Shown piece by piece: positions 1-8,150 of a DNA stretch of 64,000 nt (positions are counted from its first letter, which is position 1; every line of letters starts with the position of its first letter). The notes under the pieces were generated by a model. It worked only from the letters and a program-made list of their open reading frames with translations, was not told where the DNA came from and made no database searches. The DNA is taken from contig JAWZSN010000018.1 in the NCBI GenBank assembly GCA_033875255.1, positions 62,001 to 126,000 on the forward strand, given 5' to 3'. The stretch is from Marinimicrococcus sp033875255 (GTDB lineage: Bacteria > Pseudomonadota > Alphaproteobacteria > Geminicoccales > Geminicoccaceae). Position numbers and translations under genes: made by a program.

Positions 1-500
1 ATCATCGCGCGCTGCTTCATGCCGCCCGAGAGCTGGTGCGGATAGGCGGTGGCGACCCGGGCAGGCTGATGGATGCCGACCTCGGCCAGCAGCGCCTCGG
101 CCTCGCGCAACGCTGCTGCCGGAGCCAGCTGCTTGTGGAAGACCAGCGGCTCGGCGACCTGCCGGCCGATGGGAATGGCCGGGTTGAGCGAGGTGAAAGG
201 GTCCTGGAACACCATGCTGATCTTGCTGCCGCGCAGCTCGCGCCGCTCGTCGGGCGGCATGGCGTAGAGATCGGTCCCGCCGATCCTGACCGTCCCGCCG
301 CCGAGCGAGGCGGCGCCCGGAAGAAGCCCCATGACCGCCATGGCCAGGGTGCTCTTGCCCGAGCCCGACTCGCCGACCACGCCCACGGCCTGGCCAGGCC
401 GGATCAGCAGGTCGACCGAGCGCAGGGCGCGGATCGGGGCTGGACCGCTTCCGTAGTTGATCGAGAGATCGCGGACCTCCAGCGCGGGCGAGCCGGTCAT
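1..500 (-). CDS. Peptide ABC transporter ATP-binding protein (DppD/OppD type), system A, partial
   Basis: Cytoplasmic ATPase that powers the permease pair encoded just upstream in the operon. The reverse-strand translation starts MTGSPALEVRDLSINY at position 500. It shows Walker A GVVGESGSGKST, the Q-loop VFQDPFTSL, and the signature YPHQLSGGMKQR near the window edge. The Walker B half and the C-terminal oligopeptide domain lie outside the window. Its ATG overlaps the stop of the upstream permease gene (ATGA), so the two are translationally coupled. DppD-type rather than DppF-type is inferred from LSGGMKQR (DppF proteins usually read FSGGQRQR) and from gene order. A DppF partner is expected beyond position 1. 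Confidence 0.93.
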   Translation of the reverse strand, partial: MTGSPALEVRDLSINYGSGPAPIRALRSVDLLIRPGQAVGVVGESGSGKSTLAMAVMGLLPGAASLGGGTVRIGGTDLYAMPPDERRELRGSKISMVFQDPFTSLNPAIPIGRQVAEPLVFHKQLAPAAALREAEALLAEVGIHQPARVATAYPHQLSGGMKQRAM

Positions 501-1354
501 GACGTTTGCCTCCGCAGGCGTGGGTCGAGCGACTCGCGCAGCCCGTCCCCGACGAGGTTGATCGCCACCACCGTGAACACCAGCATCAGGCCGGGCGCCA
601 GCGCGATCCACGGCGCCTCGTAGAGGAACGGCCGCGCCTCGGCGATCATCAGGCCCCAGTCGGCGGCGGGCGGCTGGACCCCCAGACCGAGAAAGCTCAG
701 GGCCGCTGCGAGAAGGATGGCGAAGGTGATGCGCAGGGCCGCCTCGACGATGATCGACGGCCAGGCATTGGGAAGAATCTCGGCGAACAGGATGAAGGCG
801 CCGCGATCGCCCCGGCCGCGGGCCGCCTCGATGAACTCGGCCGAGGCCAGCTCGAGGGTCACGCTGCGCGTCAGGCGCACCATGATCGGGACGTAGATGA
901 TGCCGACCGCAAGAGCGCTCTTCCAGATGGTGGGCGTGGTGACAGCCAGGATCAGCAGGCCCAGCATGATCGGCGGCACCGAGATCATGACGTCCATCGC
1001 GCGCATGACCGTCTCGTCGACCAGGCCGCGATAGTAGCCGGCGAGCAGGCCGAGCGGCACGCCGATGGCCAGGCTGATGCAGGTGGCGCCCAGGCCCATG
1101 AGCAAGGAGAGCCGCGTGCCGACCAGCATCCGGCTGAGCACGTCGCGGCCGAACTCGTCGGTTCCCAGCAGATGCGCGGCGCTCGGTGGCTGCAGGCGCT
1201 GGGTGATGTCCATGGCATCGAAGGCATGGGGTGAGAGCGCGGGGCCGAACACGGCCACCAGGACGACCAGCACGAGCATGCCGCCGCCCCAGACCATGGG
1301 AGCCGGCATGGGCCGCCGCGCGCGACGGAGATCAGGTGCCGACTGCGCCGCCAT
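497..1354 (-). CDS. Peptide ABC transporter permease (DppC type), system A
   Basis: Inner-membrane subunit of the system A importer, about 285 residues. It has an N-terminal membrane segment, the DppC-typical motif LLGTDEFGRDVLSRM that follows the first periplasmic loop, and the BPD_transp_1 core. The EAA-type coupling motif is EAARGRGDRG...ILPN. The C-terminus NLVGDGLRESLDPRLRR is characteristic of the family. I chose the ATG at 1354 (MAAQSAPDL) because GAGG lies about seven bases upstream; an upstream in-frame ATG at 1381 lacks this. The start lies inside the 3' end of the permease B gene and the stop overlaps the ATPase start, so B, C and D form one transcription unit. Confidence 0.93.
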   Translation of the reverse strand: MAAQSAPDLRRARRPMPAPMVWGGGMLVLVVLVAVFGPALSPHAFDAMDITQRLQPPSAAHLLGTDEFGRDVLSRMLVGTRLSLLMGLGATCISLAIGVPLGLLAGYYRGLVDETVMRAMDVMISVPPIMLGLLILAVTTPTIWKSALAVGIIYVPIMVRLTRSVTLELASAEFIEAARGRGDRGAFILFAEILPNAWPSIIVEAALRITFAILLAAALSFLGLGVQPPAADWGLMIAEARPFLYEAPWIALAPGLMLVFTVVAINLVGDGLRESLDPRLRRQTS

Positions 1355-2291
1355 AGCGAATCCTCGGGTTGAACCAGGCATAGAGCAGGTCGGCTACCAG
1401 ATTGGCGAACGCGTAGACGAGCGTCACCACGACCATGCAGGCCTGGATGAGTGGAATGTCCATCTGCTGGATGCCGAAGATGAGCAGGCGTCCCAGCCCG
1501 GGATAGGAAAAGACGGTCTCGACCACGACGATGCCGCCCATCAAGACGCCCACGTCGATCGCCAGGACCGTGATTGTCGGCAGCAGCGCGTTGGGCAAAG
1601 CGTGGCGCCGGATCACATGCCGCTCGGGCAGCCCCTTGGCCCGCGCGGCCAGCACGTAGCGGCTTTGCAGCACCTCGAGCATGCTTGAGCGGGTGAGCCT
1701 CGAGACATGCGCGATGAGGCCGAATACCAGCGTGAGGACCGGCAGCACGAGATGGCTGGCCCAGACCCCGAGACCGTCCGCCAGGGGCGCGTAGCCGGTT
1801 GCCGGCAGCCAGCCCAGATAGCCGGCGAACAGCATGATCGCGACGATGCACCAGAAGAATTCCGGCACGGCCAGGACCACGTAGGTCACGATCGAGGCGA
1901 CATGGTCGGCCGGCCTGCCATGATTGACCGCGGTGAAGATGCCGAGCCAGATGCCGAGCAGCGCCACCAGCACGATCGAGATGCCGGCGAGCAGCGCCGA
2001 GTTGGCCAGGGCGTCGCCGAGCAAGGGCGCTATCGGCCGCTGCATGATGAGCGACTGGCCGAGATCGCCTTCGAGAAGCCCGGACGCCCAGCGGAAATAC
2101 TGGACGGTGATGGGATCGTTGAGGCCGAGCTGCTCCTCGAGCAGGGCGATCTGGTCGAGCGGAGCGAAGTCGCCCAGGATCATGTAGGCGACGTTGCCCG
2201 GCATGATCTGGGTCGCCCAGAAGATCAGGATCGACATCACGAGGACGATGAGCGCGATGTAGACCAGCCGGCGCAGCAGGTAGGCGACCAT
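1332..2291 (-). CDS. Peptide ABC transporter permease (DppB type), system A
   Basis: Inner-membrane partner of the DppC-type subunit, 319 residues. The N-terminus MVAYLLRRLVYIALIVLVMS is the first membrane helix. It is followed by the DppB signature region with MPGN, then a periplasmic loop ending in FRWASGLLEGDLGQS. The coupling motif reads LAARAKGLPERHVIRRHALPN-like, and the C-terminal segment AFANLVADLLYAWFNPRIRYG is typical of DppB. The gene is separated from the upstream binding-protein gene by 65 bp that contain a strong hairpin (2322-2348), which would allow lower expression of the membrane components than of the binding protein. Confidence 0.93.
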   Translation of the reverse strand: MVAYLLRRLVYIALIVLVMSILIFWATQIMPGNVAYMILGDFAPLDQIALLEEQLGLNDPITVQYFRWASGLLEGDLGQSLIMQRPIAPLLGDALANSALLAGISIVLVALLGIWLGIFTAVNHGRPADHVASIVTYVVLAVPEFFWCIVAIMLFAGYLGWLPATGYAPLADGLGVWASHLVLPVLTLVFGLIAHVSRLTRSSMLEVLQSRYVLAARAKGLPERHVIRRHALPNALLPTITVLAIDVGVLMGGIVVVETVFSYPGLGRLLIFGIQQMDIPLIQACMVVVTLVYAFANLVADLLYAWFNPRIRYGGAVGT

Positions 2292-2321
2292 GGCCTGCCC
2301 CCTTCACAAAAGGGCCGCGAG

Positions 2322-2348
2322 CCGCCGGCCGGAAAGACCGGCCGGCGG
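2322..2348 (-). terminator. Intra-operon hairpin between binding-protein and permease genes, system A
   Basis: Perfect 11-bp inverted repeat (arms 2322-2332 and 2338-2348) around a 5-base loop, very GC-rich and without a T-run. It lies just after the binding-protein stop and before the permease start on the minus strand. Such hairpins commonly act as partial terminators or as 3' stabilisers of the binding-protein part of the transcript; which applies here is inference. Confidence 0.6.
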
Positions 2349-2356
2349 ATGCGATG

Positions 2357-3856
2357 TCACTGGGCGAAGTGCGCCTTACGCAGGTCCATCCACAGATAGG
2401 GATGGGTCGTGTAGCCCTCGAGCCGGTCGGAGTAGGCCGTGGCAAAGTTCATCGAGTACATGATGATACCCGGCACTTCCTCCACCATGATCTCCTGGTA
2501 CTCGTCATAGAGCTCGGCGAGCCGGCCCTTGTCGGTGGTGCGGCGCGCCTCGTCGAGAATCTCGTCCATCCGGGCGCTCTCGTAGTGCCACATCCGCTGG
2601 TTCCAGGAGCCGGTGCTGTGGAACCAGGGGAAGGTCGAGGTGTCCAGGGTAGGCCGGGCGAAATAGCCGTCCATGTAGAACGGCACCTTGCCGCTGACCG
2701 TGGCACCGTAGCGGTTGTAGGGGACCCGCTCGACCTGCGCGTCGATGCCGACCGGCTTGAGCATCTGCTGGAGGGCCACGGCGGCGCGCTCGCGGGTCGG
2801 CCTGCCGACCGGCGCGTGGATCGTCATCTTGAAGCCGTCGGGATAGCCGGCCTCGGCGAGCAGCCGCTTGGCCTCCTCGGGATCGGGCTCGAAGCCGATG
2901 TCCTTGTTGAAGAACGAGTGGTTGGGCGGGATCGGCGAGTGGGTCGGCGAGCCGTGCCCGAACACCGCGAACTGTGCCAGCTGCTTCTTGTCGATCGCCT
3001 TGAGCACCGCCCGGCGGACGCGGACGTCGTTGAACGGGCGCGTGGCATTGTTGAGGACGATGCCGTCCCAGGTGGCCGTTGCCTTCTCGTCGACGACGAT
3101 GTCCTTGACGTCCTCGAGCTGCTCGATGGCCTCCAGCGGCACGTTCCACAGCAGATCCACGTCGCCGGCACGCAGCGCTGCGATCTTGGCCGCATCCTCC
3201 GGCATGATCCGCAGGACGACGCGATCGAGCTTCGGCTGGCCCTCCTCGTGATAGTCCTCGAACTTCTCGAGGACCAGGCGGTCGCCCGGCGTGTAGGAGA
3301 CGAAGCGGAACGGGCCGGTGCCGATCGGCTTGTCGAGGATCTCCTCGAACGACCGATCGCTCGGCACGATCTTGAGCTGCCGCTCGATCATCAGCTCGGC
3401 GAAGCCCGCATAGGCCTCCTTGAGCGTGAAGCGGACGGTGTGGTCGTCGATCTTCTCCATCGTCTCGACCAGATCCACGTGGGACTTGGCGCGCGACGCG
3501 GTATCCGGATCGGCGATCAGCTTGAAGCTGTAGAGGACGTCCTCGGCGGTGAGATCCTTGCCGTGGTGAAACTTCACCCCCCGACGGAGATGGAAGGTCC
3601 AGACGGTGGCGTCCTCGTTCGTCTCCCAGCGCTCTGCGAGATCGCCTTCGAACTCCAGATCCGGGGTGATGCGGAGCAGGCCGTTATAGACGAGGACGGC
3701 GATATTATACTCCTCGCCCACCGTCATCTTGCCGGGATAGAGATTGTTGGGGCTGGTATTCAGGGTCGCCACCAGCTCGCCCTCGGCGAGAGCCGGCTGC
3801 CCTGCCACCATGGTGAACATGGCCGCACCGCAGATCAGACGGGCCAACTGCTTCAT
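2357..3856 (-). CDS. Peptide/opine-type periplasmic binding protein (SBP_bac_5), system A
   Basis: Captures the substrate in the periplasm for system A. About 499 residues, normal for the family. The start ATG at 3856 (MKQLARLICGAAMFTMVAG) gives a standard signal peptide with cleavage after ALA, and GGGAGG lies just upstream. No lipobox cysteine is seen at the cleavage site. The family pattern is intact: LAERWETNEDATVWTFHLRRG, the segment FHHGKDLTAEDVLYSF, IGTGPFRFVSYTPGDRLVLEKFEDY, and a C-terminal VEEVPGIIMY. Ligand class cannot be read from sequence. The operon neighbours (M20, formylglutamate-amidohydrolase-like, DUF1028) suggest an N-acylated amino acid, small peptide or similar amide. 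Confidence 0.92.
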   Translation of the reverse strand: MKQLARLICGAAMFTMVAGQPALAEGELVATLNTSPNNLYPGKMTVGEEYNIAVLVYNGLLRITPDLEFEGDLAERWETNEDATVWTFHLRRGVKFHHGKDLTAEDVLYSFKLIADPDTASRAKSHVDLVETMEKIDDHTVRFTLKEAYAGFAELMIERQLKIVPSDRSFEEILDKPIGTGPFRFVSYTPGDRLVLEKFEDYHEEGQPKLDRVVLRIMPEDAAKIAALRAGDVDLLWNVPLEAIEQLEDVKDIVVDEKATATWDGIVLNNATRPFNDVRVRRAVLKAIDKKQLAQFAVFGHGSPTHSPIPPNHSFFNKDIGFEPDPEEAKRLLAEAGYPDGFKMTIHAPVGRPTRERAAVALQQMLKPVGIDAQVERVPYNRYGATVSGKVPFYMDGYFARPTLDTSTFPWFHSTGSWNQRMWHYESARMDEILDEARRTTDKGRLAELYDEYQEIMVEEVPGIIMYSMNFATAYSDRLEGYTTHPYLWMDLRKAHFAQ

Positions 3857-3915
3857 TCTTGTTGCCTCCCTTGTGGTGTTCAGCAGCATTCTCGGGCGCT
3901 GTTTGCGACGCCGGA

Positions 3916-4575
3916 TCATGCGACGCCGGGCATGCTCTCGGGCCGCAGCGCCCGGTCGAGATAGGGCTGGGCCTGGGGGCGATAGAGCTCCCAGAGGAAG
4001 CGCAGCTTGACGAGCGGCTGCGCATCGAAGTCCTCGCGCAGGTCGACCAGCGGAAAGCTCGTCTCGTGGACCACCAGCAGCGCCGCCGACTTGAGCTGCC
4101 TCCACTCGCCGCCTGCCTTCTCGCCGGCCTCCAGCGCCATGAGCAGCCGCTCGGCCAGCGGCTCCTCGGGTCGTGCTCCGAAGCCGGCGATCATCGCCTC
4201 GGGGACCTCGTCCGAGCGCAGGATGTTGCCCAGCGCCAGGGCTCCCTCCGTGGTGGCGTGGCCGTGGGTCGAGGCGATGGCGGCACCATGGAAACAGGCC
4301 GTACGCCCCTCCTTGTCGATCAGCGCCAGCTGGCGATAGTCGATCCCCGGGGCACTCCGTGCGATGGTCTGCAAGGCCGTCTCGGGATCCGCGCCCCCGG
4401 CCAGCAGGTCGAGGGCCTGCGGCCCCAGCCGCGGGTCGGTGCGATGCTGGGTGAGGGCGGCGCCGAGGCCGGCACGGGCGTGGCTGCAGCGCGAGCCCAC
4501 GGAGATCGAGGAGGTGGTCACCGCGCAGCCGATCATGCCGGTGGCGGCGCAGCGGGCGACGATCGAGAAGGTCAT
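3916..4575 (-). CDS. DUF1028 family protein (Ntn-hydrolase-like)
   Basis: 219 residues starting MTFSIVARCAATGMIGCAVTTSS, the hallmark N-terminus of DUF1028. Further family segments are ARAGLGAALTQHRTDPRLGP, the part around ALQTIARSAPGIDYRQLALID, and FHGAAIASTHGHATTEGALALGNIL. The family has an Ntn-hydrolase-like fold and often sits with peptidases and peptide transporters, but its reaction is unknown to me. The gene lies between the M20 gene (10-bp gap upstream) and the binding-protein gene (59 bp downstream), so it belongs to the same operon. The C-terminus (VKLRFLWELYRPQAQPYLDRAL) is also family-typical. Function is inferred only as a helper in amide or peptide catabolism. Confidence 0.85.
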   Translation of the reverse strand: MTFSIVARCAATGMIGCAVTTSSISVGSRCSHARAGLGAALTQHRTDPRLGPQALDLLAGGADPETALQTIARSAPGIDYRQLALIDKEGRTACFHGAAIASTHGHATTEGALALGNILRSDEVPEAMIAGFGARPEEPLAERLLMALEAGEKAGGEWRQLKSAALLVVHETSFPLVDLREDFDAQPLVKLRFLWELYRPQAQPYLDRALRPESMPGVA

Positions 4576-4585
4576 GCTCGTGCCT

Positions 4586-5854
4586 TCATGCAGAGGGGGC
4601 CGCGAGATAGCCGGCGGCGGCGAGCGCGTGGACGCGCAGCACGTCGAGCCAGTCGGCGATGCTCACGTTCTCGTCGGGCCGGCTCATGTTGGTGGGCGGC
4701 GGGCCGTAGATGAACGAGGGAATGCCGTGGTAGCGGAAGAACTTGCAGTCGGTGGCGCCGAGGCTGGGGATCGGCACCGGCTCCCGGCCGCGCACGACAA
4801 GCGCGCTCTCGCGCAGGATCTCCACCATCGGGTGCGACGGATCGCTCATCGAGGAGGGGTTGCTGGCCGCCTCCTGCACCGACATCCGGGCCTCGGGAAA
4901 GTCCTCGAGGATGGTCTCGATGGCGCCCAGCACCTGGCCCCGCTCGACCCCCGGCGGCAGGCGGATGTCCGCCTCGAAGCGGCAGTTGCCGGGCAGCATG
5001 TTGACCTTGAGGCCGCCATGGATGGTGCCGATGCTCACCGTCACGCGGGTCGCCACCTCGGCGGCACCCTCGCCCATCACCTCGTCCATCCGCGCCCGCA
5101 CCTCGGGGCGCGCCAGATGCACGGCGATCTCTTGCGGAATGGCCGGCTCGATGGCCTCGAGCGCATCCAGCGCCGCGATGAGCCGGGCCGCCTCGCGCAC
5201 GGCGTTCCGGCTCAGGTGCGTGTAGGCTCCGTGGGCGCCGGGCGTGGCGATCTCGAAGGTCAGGCGCAGCGTGCCCTTCTCGGCGAAGCGGATCGCGGCG
5301 GGATTGCTGGGCTCGCCGTTGAGCACGCAGTCGGCGTCCAGCCGGTCCTTCATGTTCTCCAGCAGCCAGCGCGTGCCCCACGCACCGCCGGTCTCCTCGT
5401 CGGAGACGGCCGTGAGGGTGAGCCGGCCGCACAGGCTGGGCAGGATCTCGGCCAGGTAGATGAAGGTCTGGATGGAGGCGGCGGTGCCGCACTTCATGTC
5501 GGCGACGCCGCGTCCCCAGATCCGGCCGTCCTCGACGTCACCCGACCAGGGCGGCCGGCTCCACAGCGTCTCCTCGCCCGCCGGAAACACGTCGAGATGG
5601 CCGTTGAGCACCAAATGCGGTCCGGGCCTGCCGGTATCGAGAGAGCAGAGGATGTTGGGCATGGAGGGCTGCGGGGCGACGATCTCGGCCTCGTGGCCGT
5701 GGCGTGCCAGGTGGTCCCGCACGAACCCGGCCACCGCGCGCGTGTCGCCGGGCGGGTTGGGCGAGGGAACGGCCACGAACTCCGAGAGGAACCGCACGAG
5801 CATGTCGCGGTCCTGCTCGATGCGGCCCAAAAGATGCTTCCGGAGGTCCATCAT
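4586..5854 (-). CDS. M20 family metallo-amidohydrolase (ArgE/DapE-like), copy 1
   Basis: Cytosolic zinc-dependent hydrolase of N-acyl amino acids or small peptides, about 422 residues. Metal-site segments are visible: LNGHLDVFPAG, GRGVADMKCG, and SDEETGGAWGTRW with the catalytic Glu-Glu pair. The dimerisation domain contains GAHGAYTHLSRNA. Near the C-terminus, where ArgE has a metal-binding His before PDE, this protein reads NMSRPDENVS, so that His is replaced. The start ATG at 5854 overlaps the stop of the upstream amidohydrolase gene (ATGA). It is a clear paralogue of the enzyme at 8145-9407. Substrate is unknown; the operon couples it to ABC system A. Confidence 0.9.
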   Translation of the reverse strand: MMDLRKHLLGRIEQDRDMLVRFLSEFVAVPSPNPPGDTRAVAGFVRDHLARHGHEAEIVAPQPSMPNILCSLDTGRPGPHLVLNGHLDVFPAGEETLWSRPPWSGDVEDGRIWGRGVADMKCGTAASIQTFIYLAEILPSLCGRLTLTAVSDEETGGAWGTRWLLENMKDRLDADCVLNGEPSNPAAIRFAEKGTLRLTFEIATPGAHGAYTHLSRNAVREAARLIAALDALEAIEPAIPQEIAVHLARPEVRARMDEVMGEGAAEVATRVTVSIGTIHGGLKVNMLPGNCRFEADIRLPPGVERGQVLGAIETILEDFPEARMSVQEAASNPSSMSDPSHPMVEILRESALVVRGREPVPIPSLGATDCKFFRYHGIPSFIYGPPPTNMSRPDENVSIADWLDVLRVHALAAAGYLAAPSA

Positions 5855-6792
5855 GCAGTCCCCCCGCTCGCAGCCTTCTCGCGGGCATGGGCGGCCAGGG
5901 CCGCGCTCACCGCCCGGAGCTGCTGCTGCAGCTCGGCGAAGACCGGCCGGCGGACGAAGCGGTCCTCGTCCATGTAGAGGCCGCGGTTGATCTCGATCTG
6001 CATGCTGTGGATGCCGTGGGACGGCCGCGCATGCTTGTGGATGCACTCGGCGCCCGCATAGTGCCTGTTGACCGTCACCTCGTGGCCGAAGCCGCGGAGG
6101 GTCTCGGCCACCAGCGCCACGGCCTCCGGCTCGCAGGTCTTCCCGTGCCCGTCGCCGATGTCGAAGTCGGAGCGGCGGGTGCCGCGGTCCAGCGTGGCGG
6201 CTCCTCCCACCGAGGCCATGCTGTGGCAGCTCACATGGTAGGCGACGCCGAACTCGCGCCGCCGCAACTCGAGGATCGCCGCCACCTCGCGGTGGTAGGG
6301 CCAGTAGTAGCCGTCGAGGCGCTCGCGCACCTCCTCGGGCCCCAGCCGGCGCCCGTGCAGCGGGACGTCGCCGGTGCCGCATACGCGGTGGATCAGGCCG
6401 ATGCCCAGCCGCGACTTCTCCGTGGGGCGCAGCTCGCCGGGCCACGGGCCGGCGAGGAGATCCGGATCAATGTCCAGCTCGTTGCGGTTGGCGTCGATCC
6501 AGGCGTTGGGAAAGCAGGCGAAGAGCCAGGTGGCGCCGGCCTCCACGCATCCCTCCCAGAGCTCCTCGACATACATCGAGATGGAGCGGTGCACCGCGTC
6601 GAAGGGTGCGGGGCTCTGGAAGGCGCGCGGATACTCGCTGCCGCTTCGCGGGATCTCGACGAGCACGGGTGCTCGGCCCTGTCCCGGGTCGCGGCGCAGG
6701 AAGACCCCCGGCCGACGGATCACGCTGGATGACGTGACGATCGTTCTGCCTCCCGTAGCTTCTTTCCCGCGGCCGACCCCCTCGAGGGGCAT
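5851..6792 (-). CDS. N-formylglutamate amidohydrolase family protein
   Basis: 313 residues. Family segments include APVLVEIPRSGSEYP, DANRNELDIDPDLLAG, the central YHVSCHSMASVGG, and SDFDIGDGHGKTCEPE, followed by EINRGLYMDEDRFVRRP near the C-terminus. The HutG-type enzyme hydrolyses N-formylglutamate to formate and glutamate, the last step of one histidine-degradation route, and hutI lies divergently next door. However this gene leads the system A operon, so it may act on another N-acyl or amide substrate. The start at 6792 has a weak AGGA before it, and an internal GTG start is possible. It is the first gene of the minus-strand operon. Confidence 0.85.
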   Translation of the reverse strand: MPLEGVGRGKEATGGRTIVTSSSVIRRPGVFLRRDPGQGRAPVLVEIPRSGSEYPRAFQSPAPFDAVHRSISMYVEELWEGCVEAGATWLFACFPNAWIDANRNELDIDPDLLAGPWPGELRPTEKSRLGIGLIHRVCGTGDVPLHGRRLGPEEVRERLDGYYWPYHREVAAILELRRREFGVAYHVSCHSMASVGGAATLDRGTRRSDFDIGDGHGKTCEPEAVALVAETLRGFGHEVTVNRHYAGAECIHKHARPSHGIHSMQIEINRGLYMDEDRFVRRPVFAELQQQLRAVSAALAAHAREKAASGGTA

Positions 6793-6896
6793 CGTTCCTG
6801 GCGAGGTAAATCGATATACTCACCCTGTCGCAGAATGTCTGCCGCTGTCAACGGACGAGCTGCAGGCTTGGCGGAGACAAGGAAAGGGGAGGGTGG
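6793..6896. promoter_or_regulatory. Divergent promoter region, formylglutamate-amidohydrolase-like gene / hutI
   Basis: 104 bp between divergent starts. It contains a small palindrome, GCAGA and TCTGC around a 3-base centre (6830-6842), which is a candidate operator, and a GGGGAGG ribosome-binding site directly before hutI. I could not assign convincing -35/-10 boxes. Confidence 0.4.
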
Positions 6897-8150
6897 ATGC
6901 GTTTCGACCGACTGCTCGTCAATGCCCGGATTGCCACCATGACGGCGACCGGGCGGCCTTGGGGCGCGCTCGAGGACATGGCCTGCCTCGGCATCGCCGA
7001 CGGCCGCATCGCGTGGGCGGGAGTGGCGGCCGAGCTCGACGGGCCGCCGGAGCGGCGCGCCCGCGAGGTCGTGGACTGCCGCGGGGGCTGGCTGACACCC
7101 GGCCTGGTCGACTGCCACACCCACCTCGTCTTCGCCGGCAACCGCGCCCGGGATTTCGCGATGCGGCTGGAAGGCGCCGATCGGGCGGCCATCCTGGCGG
7201 CCGGCGGCGGCATTCCCTCGACCGTACGGGCGACCCGCGCCGCCAGCGGGGCCGAGCTCCTGGCGAGCGCACTGCCCCGCCTCGACGAGCTGCTGGCGGA
7301 GGGCGTGACCACGGTCGAGATCAAGTCCGGCTACGGGCTCGAGCGCGCCACCGAGCTGCGGCAGCTTCGCGTCGCGCGTCGGCTGGGCGAGCTGCGCCCG
7401 GTCCGCGTCGTGACCTCTTATCTGGGGATGCACGGGCTCGCTCCGGAATATGCCGGCAGGGCGGACGCCTATGTCGATCTGGTCTGCGAGGAACTGCTGC
7501 CGGAAGCCGTTGCGCAGGGCCTGGTCGACGCGGTCGACGGGGCGATCGAGCGGGTGGCGTTCAATGCGGCGCAGATGGCCCGTGTCTTTCGCAAGGCGCA
7601 GCAGCTCGGCAGACCCGTCAAGGCGCATGCCGACCAGTACGCCGATGCCGGCGGTGCTGCGGCGGTGGCAGGCTTCCGGGGGCTCTCCGCCGATCATCTC
7701 GAATGCGTCTCGGCAGCGGGCATCGCGGCGATGGCCGAGGCGGGCACCGTGGCGACGCTGCTGCCGGGCGCCAACTACACGCTGCGCGACCCCCACAAGC
7801 CGCCGGTCGACAAGCTTCGCGAGGCCGGGGTGGCGATGGCGCTCGCCACCAACTGCAATCCCGGCAGCTCGCCCACGACCTCGCCGCTGCTCATGATGAA
7901 CATGGCCTGCAGCCTCTTCGGCATGACCGCCGGGGAGGCGCTGGCCGGCTTCACGGTGAATGCCGCCAAAGCCCTGGGCCTGCAGGACGAGATCGGCACG
8001 ATCGCGCCGGGCAGACGCGCCGATCTTGCCCTTTGGGACGTCGACGAGCCGGCCGAGCTCGCCTACTGGCTCGGCCGTGGCAGCCCGCTGGCGCAGCTCT
8101 TCAGGAACGGCACTCCCCTGGCCCCGGCCCGCTGGCCGCGGCGCTCATGA
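6897..8150 (+). CDS. hutI: Imidazolonepropionase
   Basis: Converts imidazolone-5-propionate to N-formimino-glutamate in histidine degradation. 417 residues, normal length. Metal and substrate motifs of the HutI amidohydrolase family are all present: DCHTHLVFAGNRARDF (HxH), a glutamate-rich loop EIKSGYGLERATELRQL, KAHADQYADAGGA, SADHLECVS, and LATNCNPGSSPT containing the family's NxNPGS pattern. The ATG at 6897 follows a strong GGGGAGG. The other hut genes (hutH, hutU, hutF) are not in the window. The stop codon overlaps, tail to tail, that of the convergent M20 gene within the palindrome TCATGA at 8145-8150. Confidence 0.95.
   Translation: MRFDRLLVNARIATMTATGRPWGALEDMACLGIADGRIAWAGVAAELDGPPERRAREVVDCRGGWLTPGLVDCHTHLVFAGNRARDFAMRLEGADRAAILAAGGGIPSTVRATRAASGAELLASALPRLDELLAEGVTTVEIKSGYGLERATELRQLRVARRLGELRPVRVVTSYLGMHGLAPEYAGRADAYVDLVCEELLPEAVAQGLVDAVDGAIERVAFNAAQMARVFRKAQQLGRPVKAHADQYADAGGAAAVAGFRGLSADHLECVSAAGIAAMAEAGTVATLLPGANYTLRDPHKPPVDKLREAGVAMALATNCNPGSSPTTSPLLMMNMACSLFGMTAGEALAGFTVNAAKALGLQDEIGTIAPGRRADLALWDVDEPAELAYWLGRGSPLAQLFRNGTPLAPARWPRRS

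Noticed and set aside
6846..6851. TTGACA (minus strand) as -35 box for the formylglutamate-amidohydrolase-like gene
   Set aside because: No -10-like hexamer lies 16-18 bases downstream; the only AT-rich match is 27 bases away.
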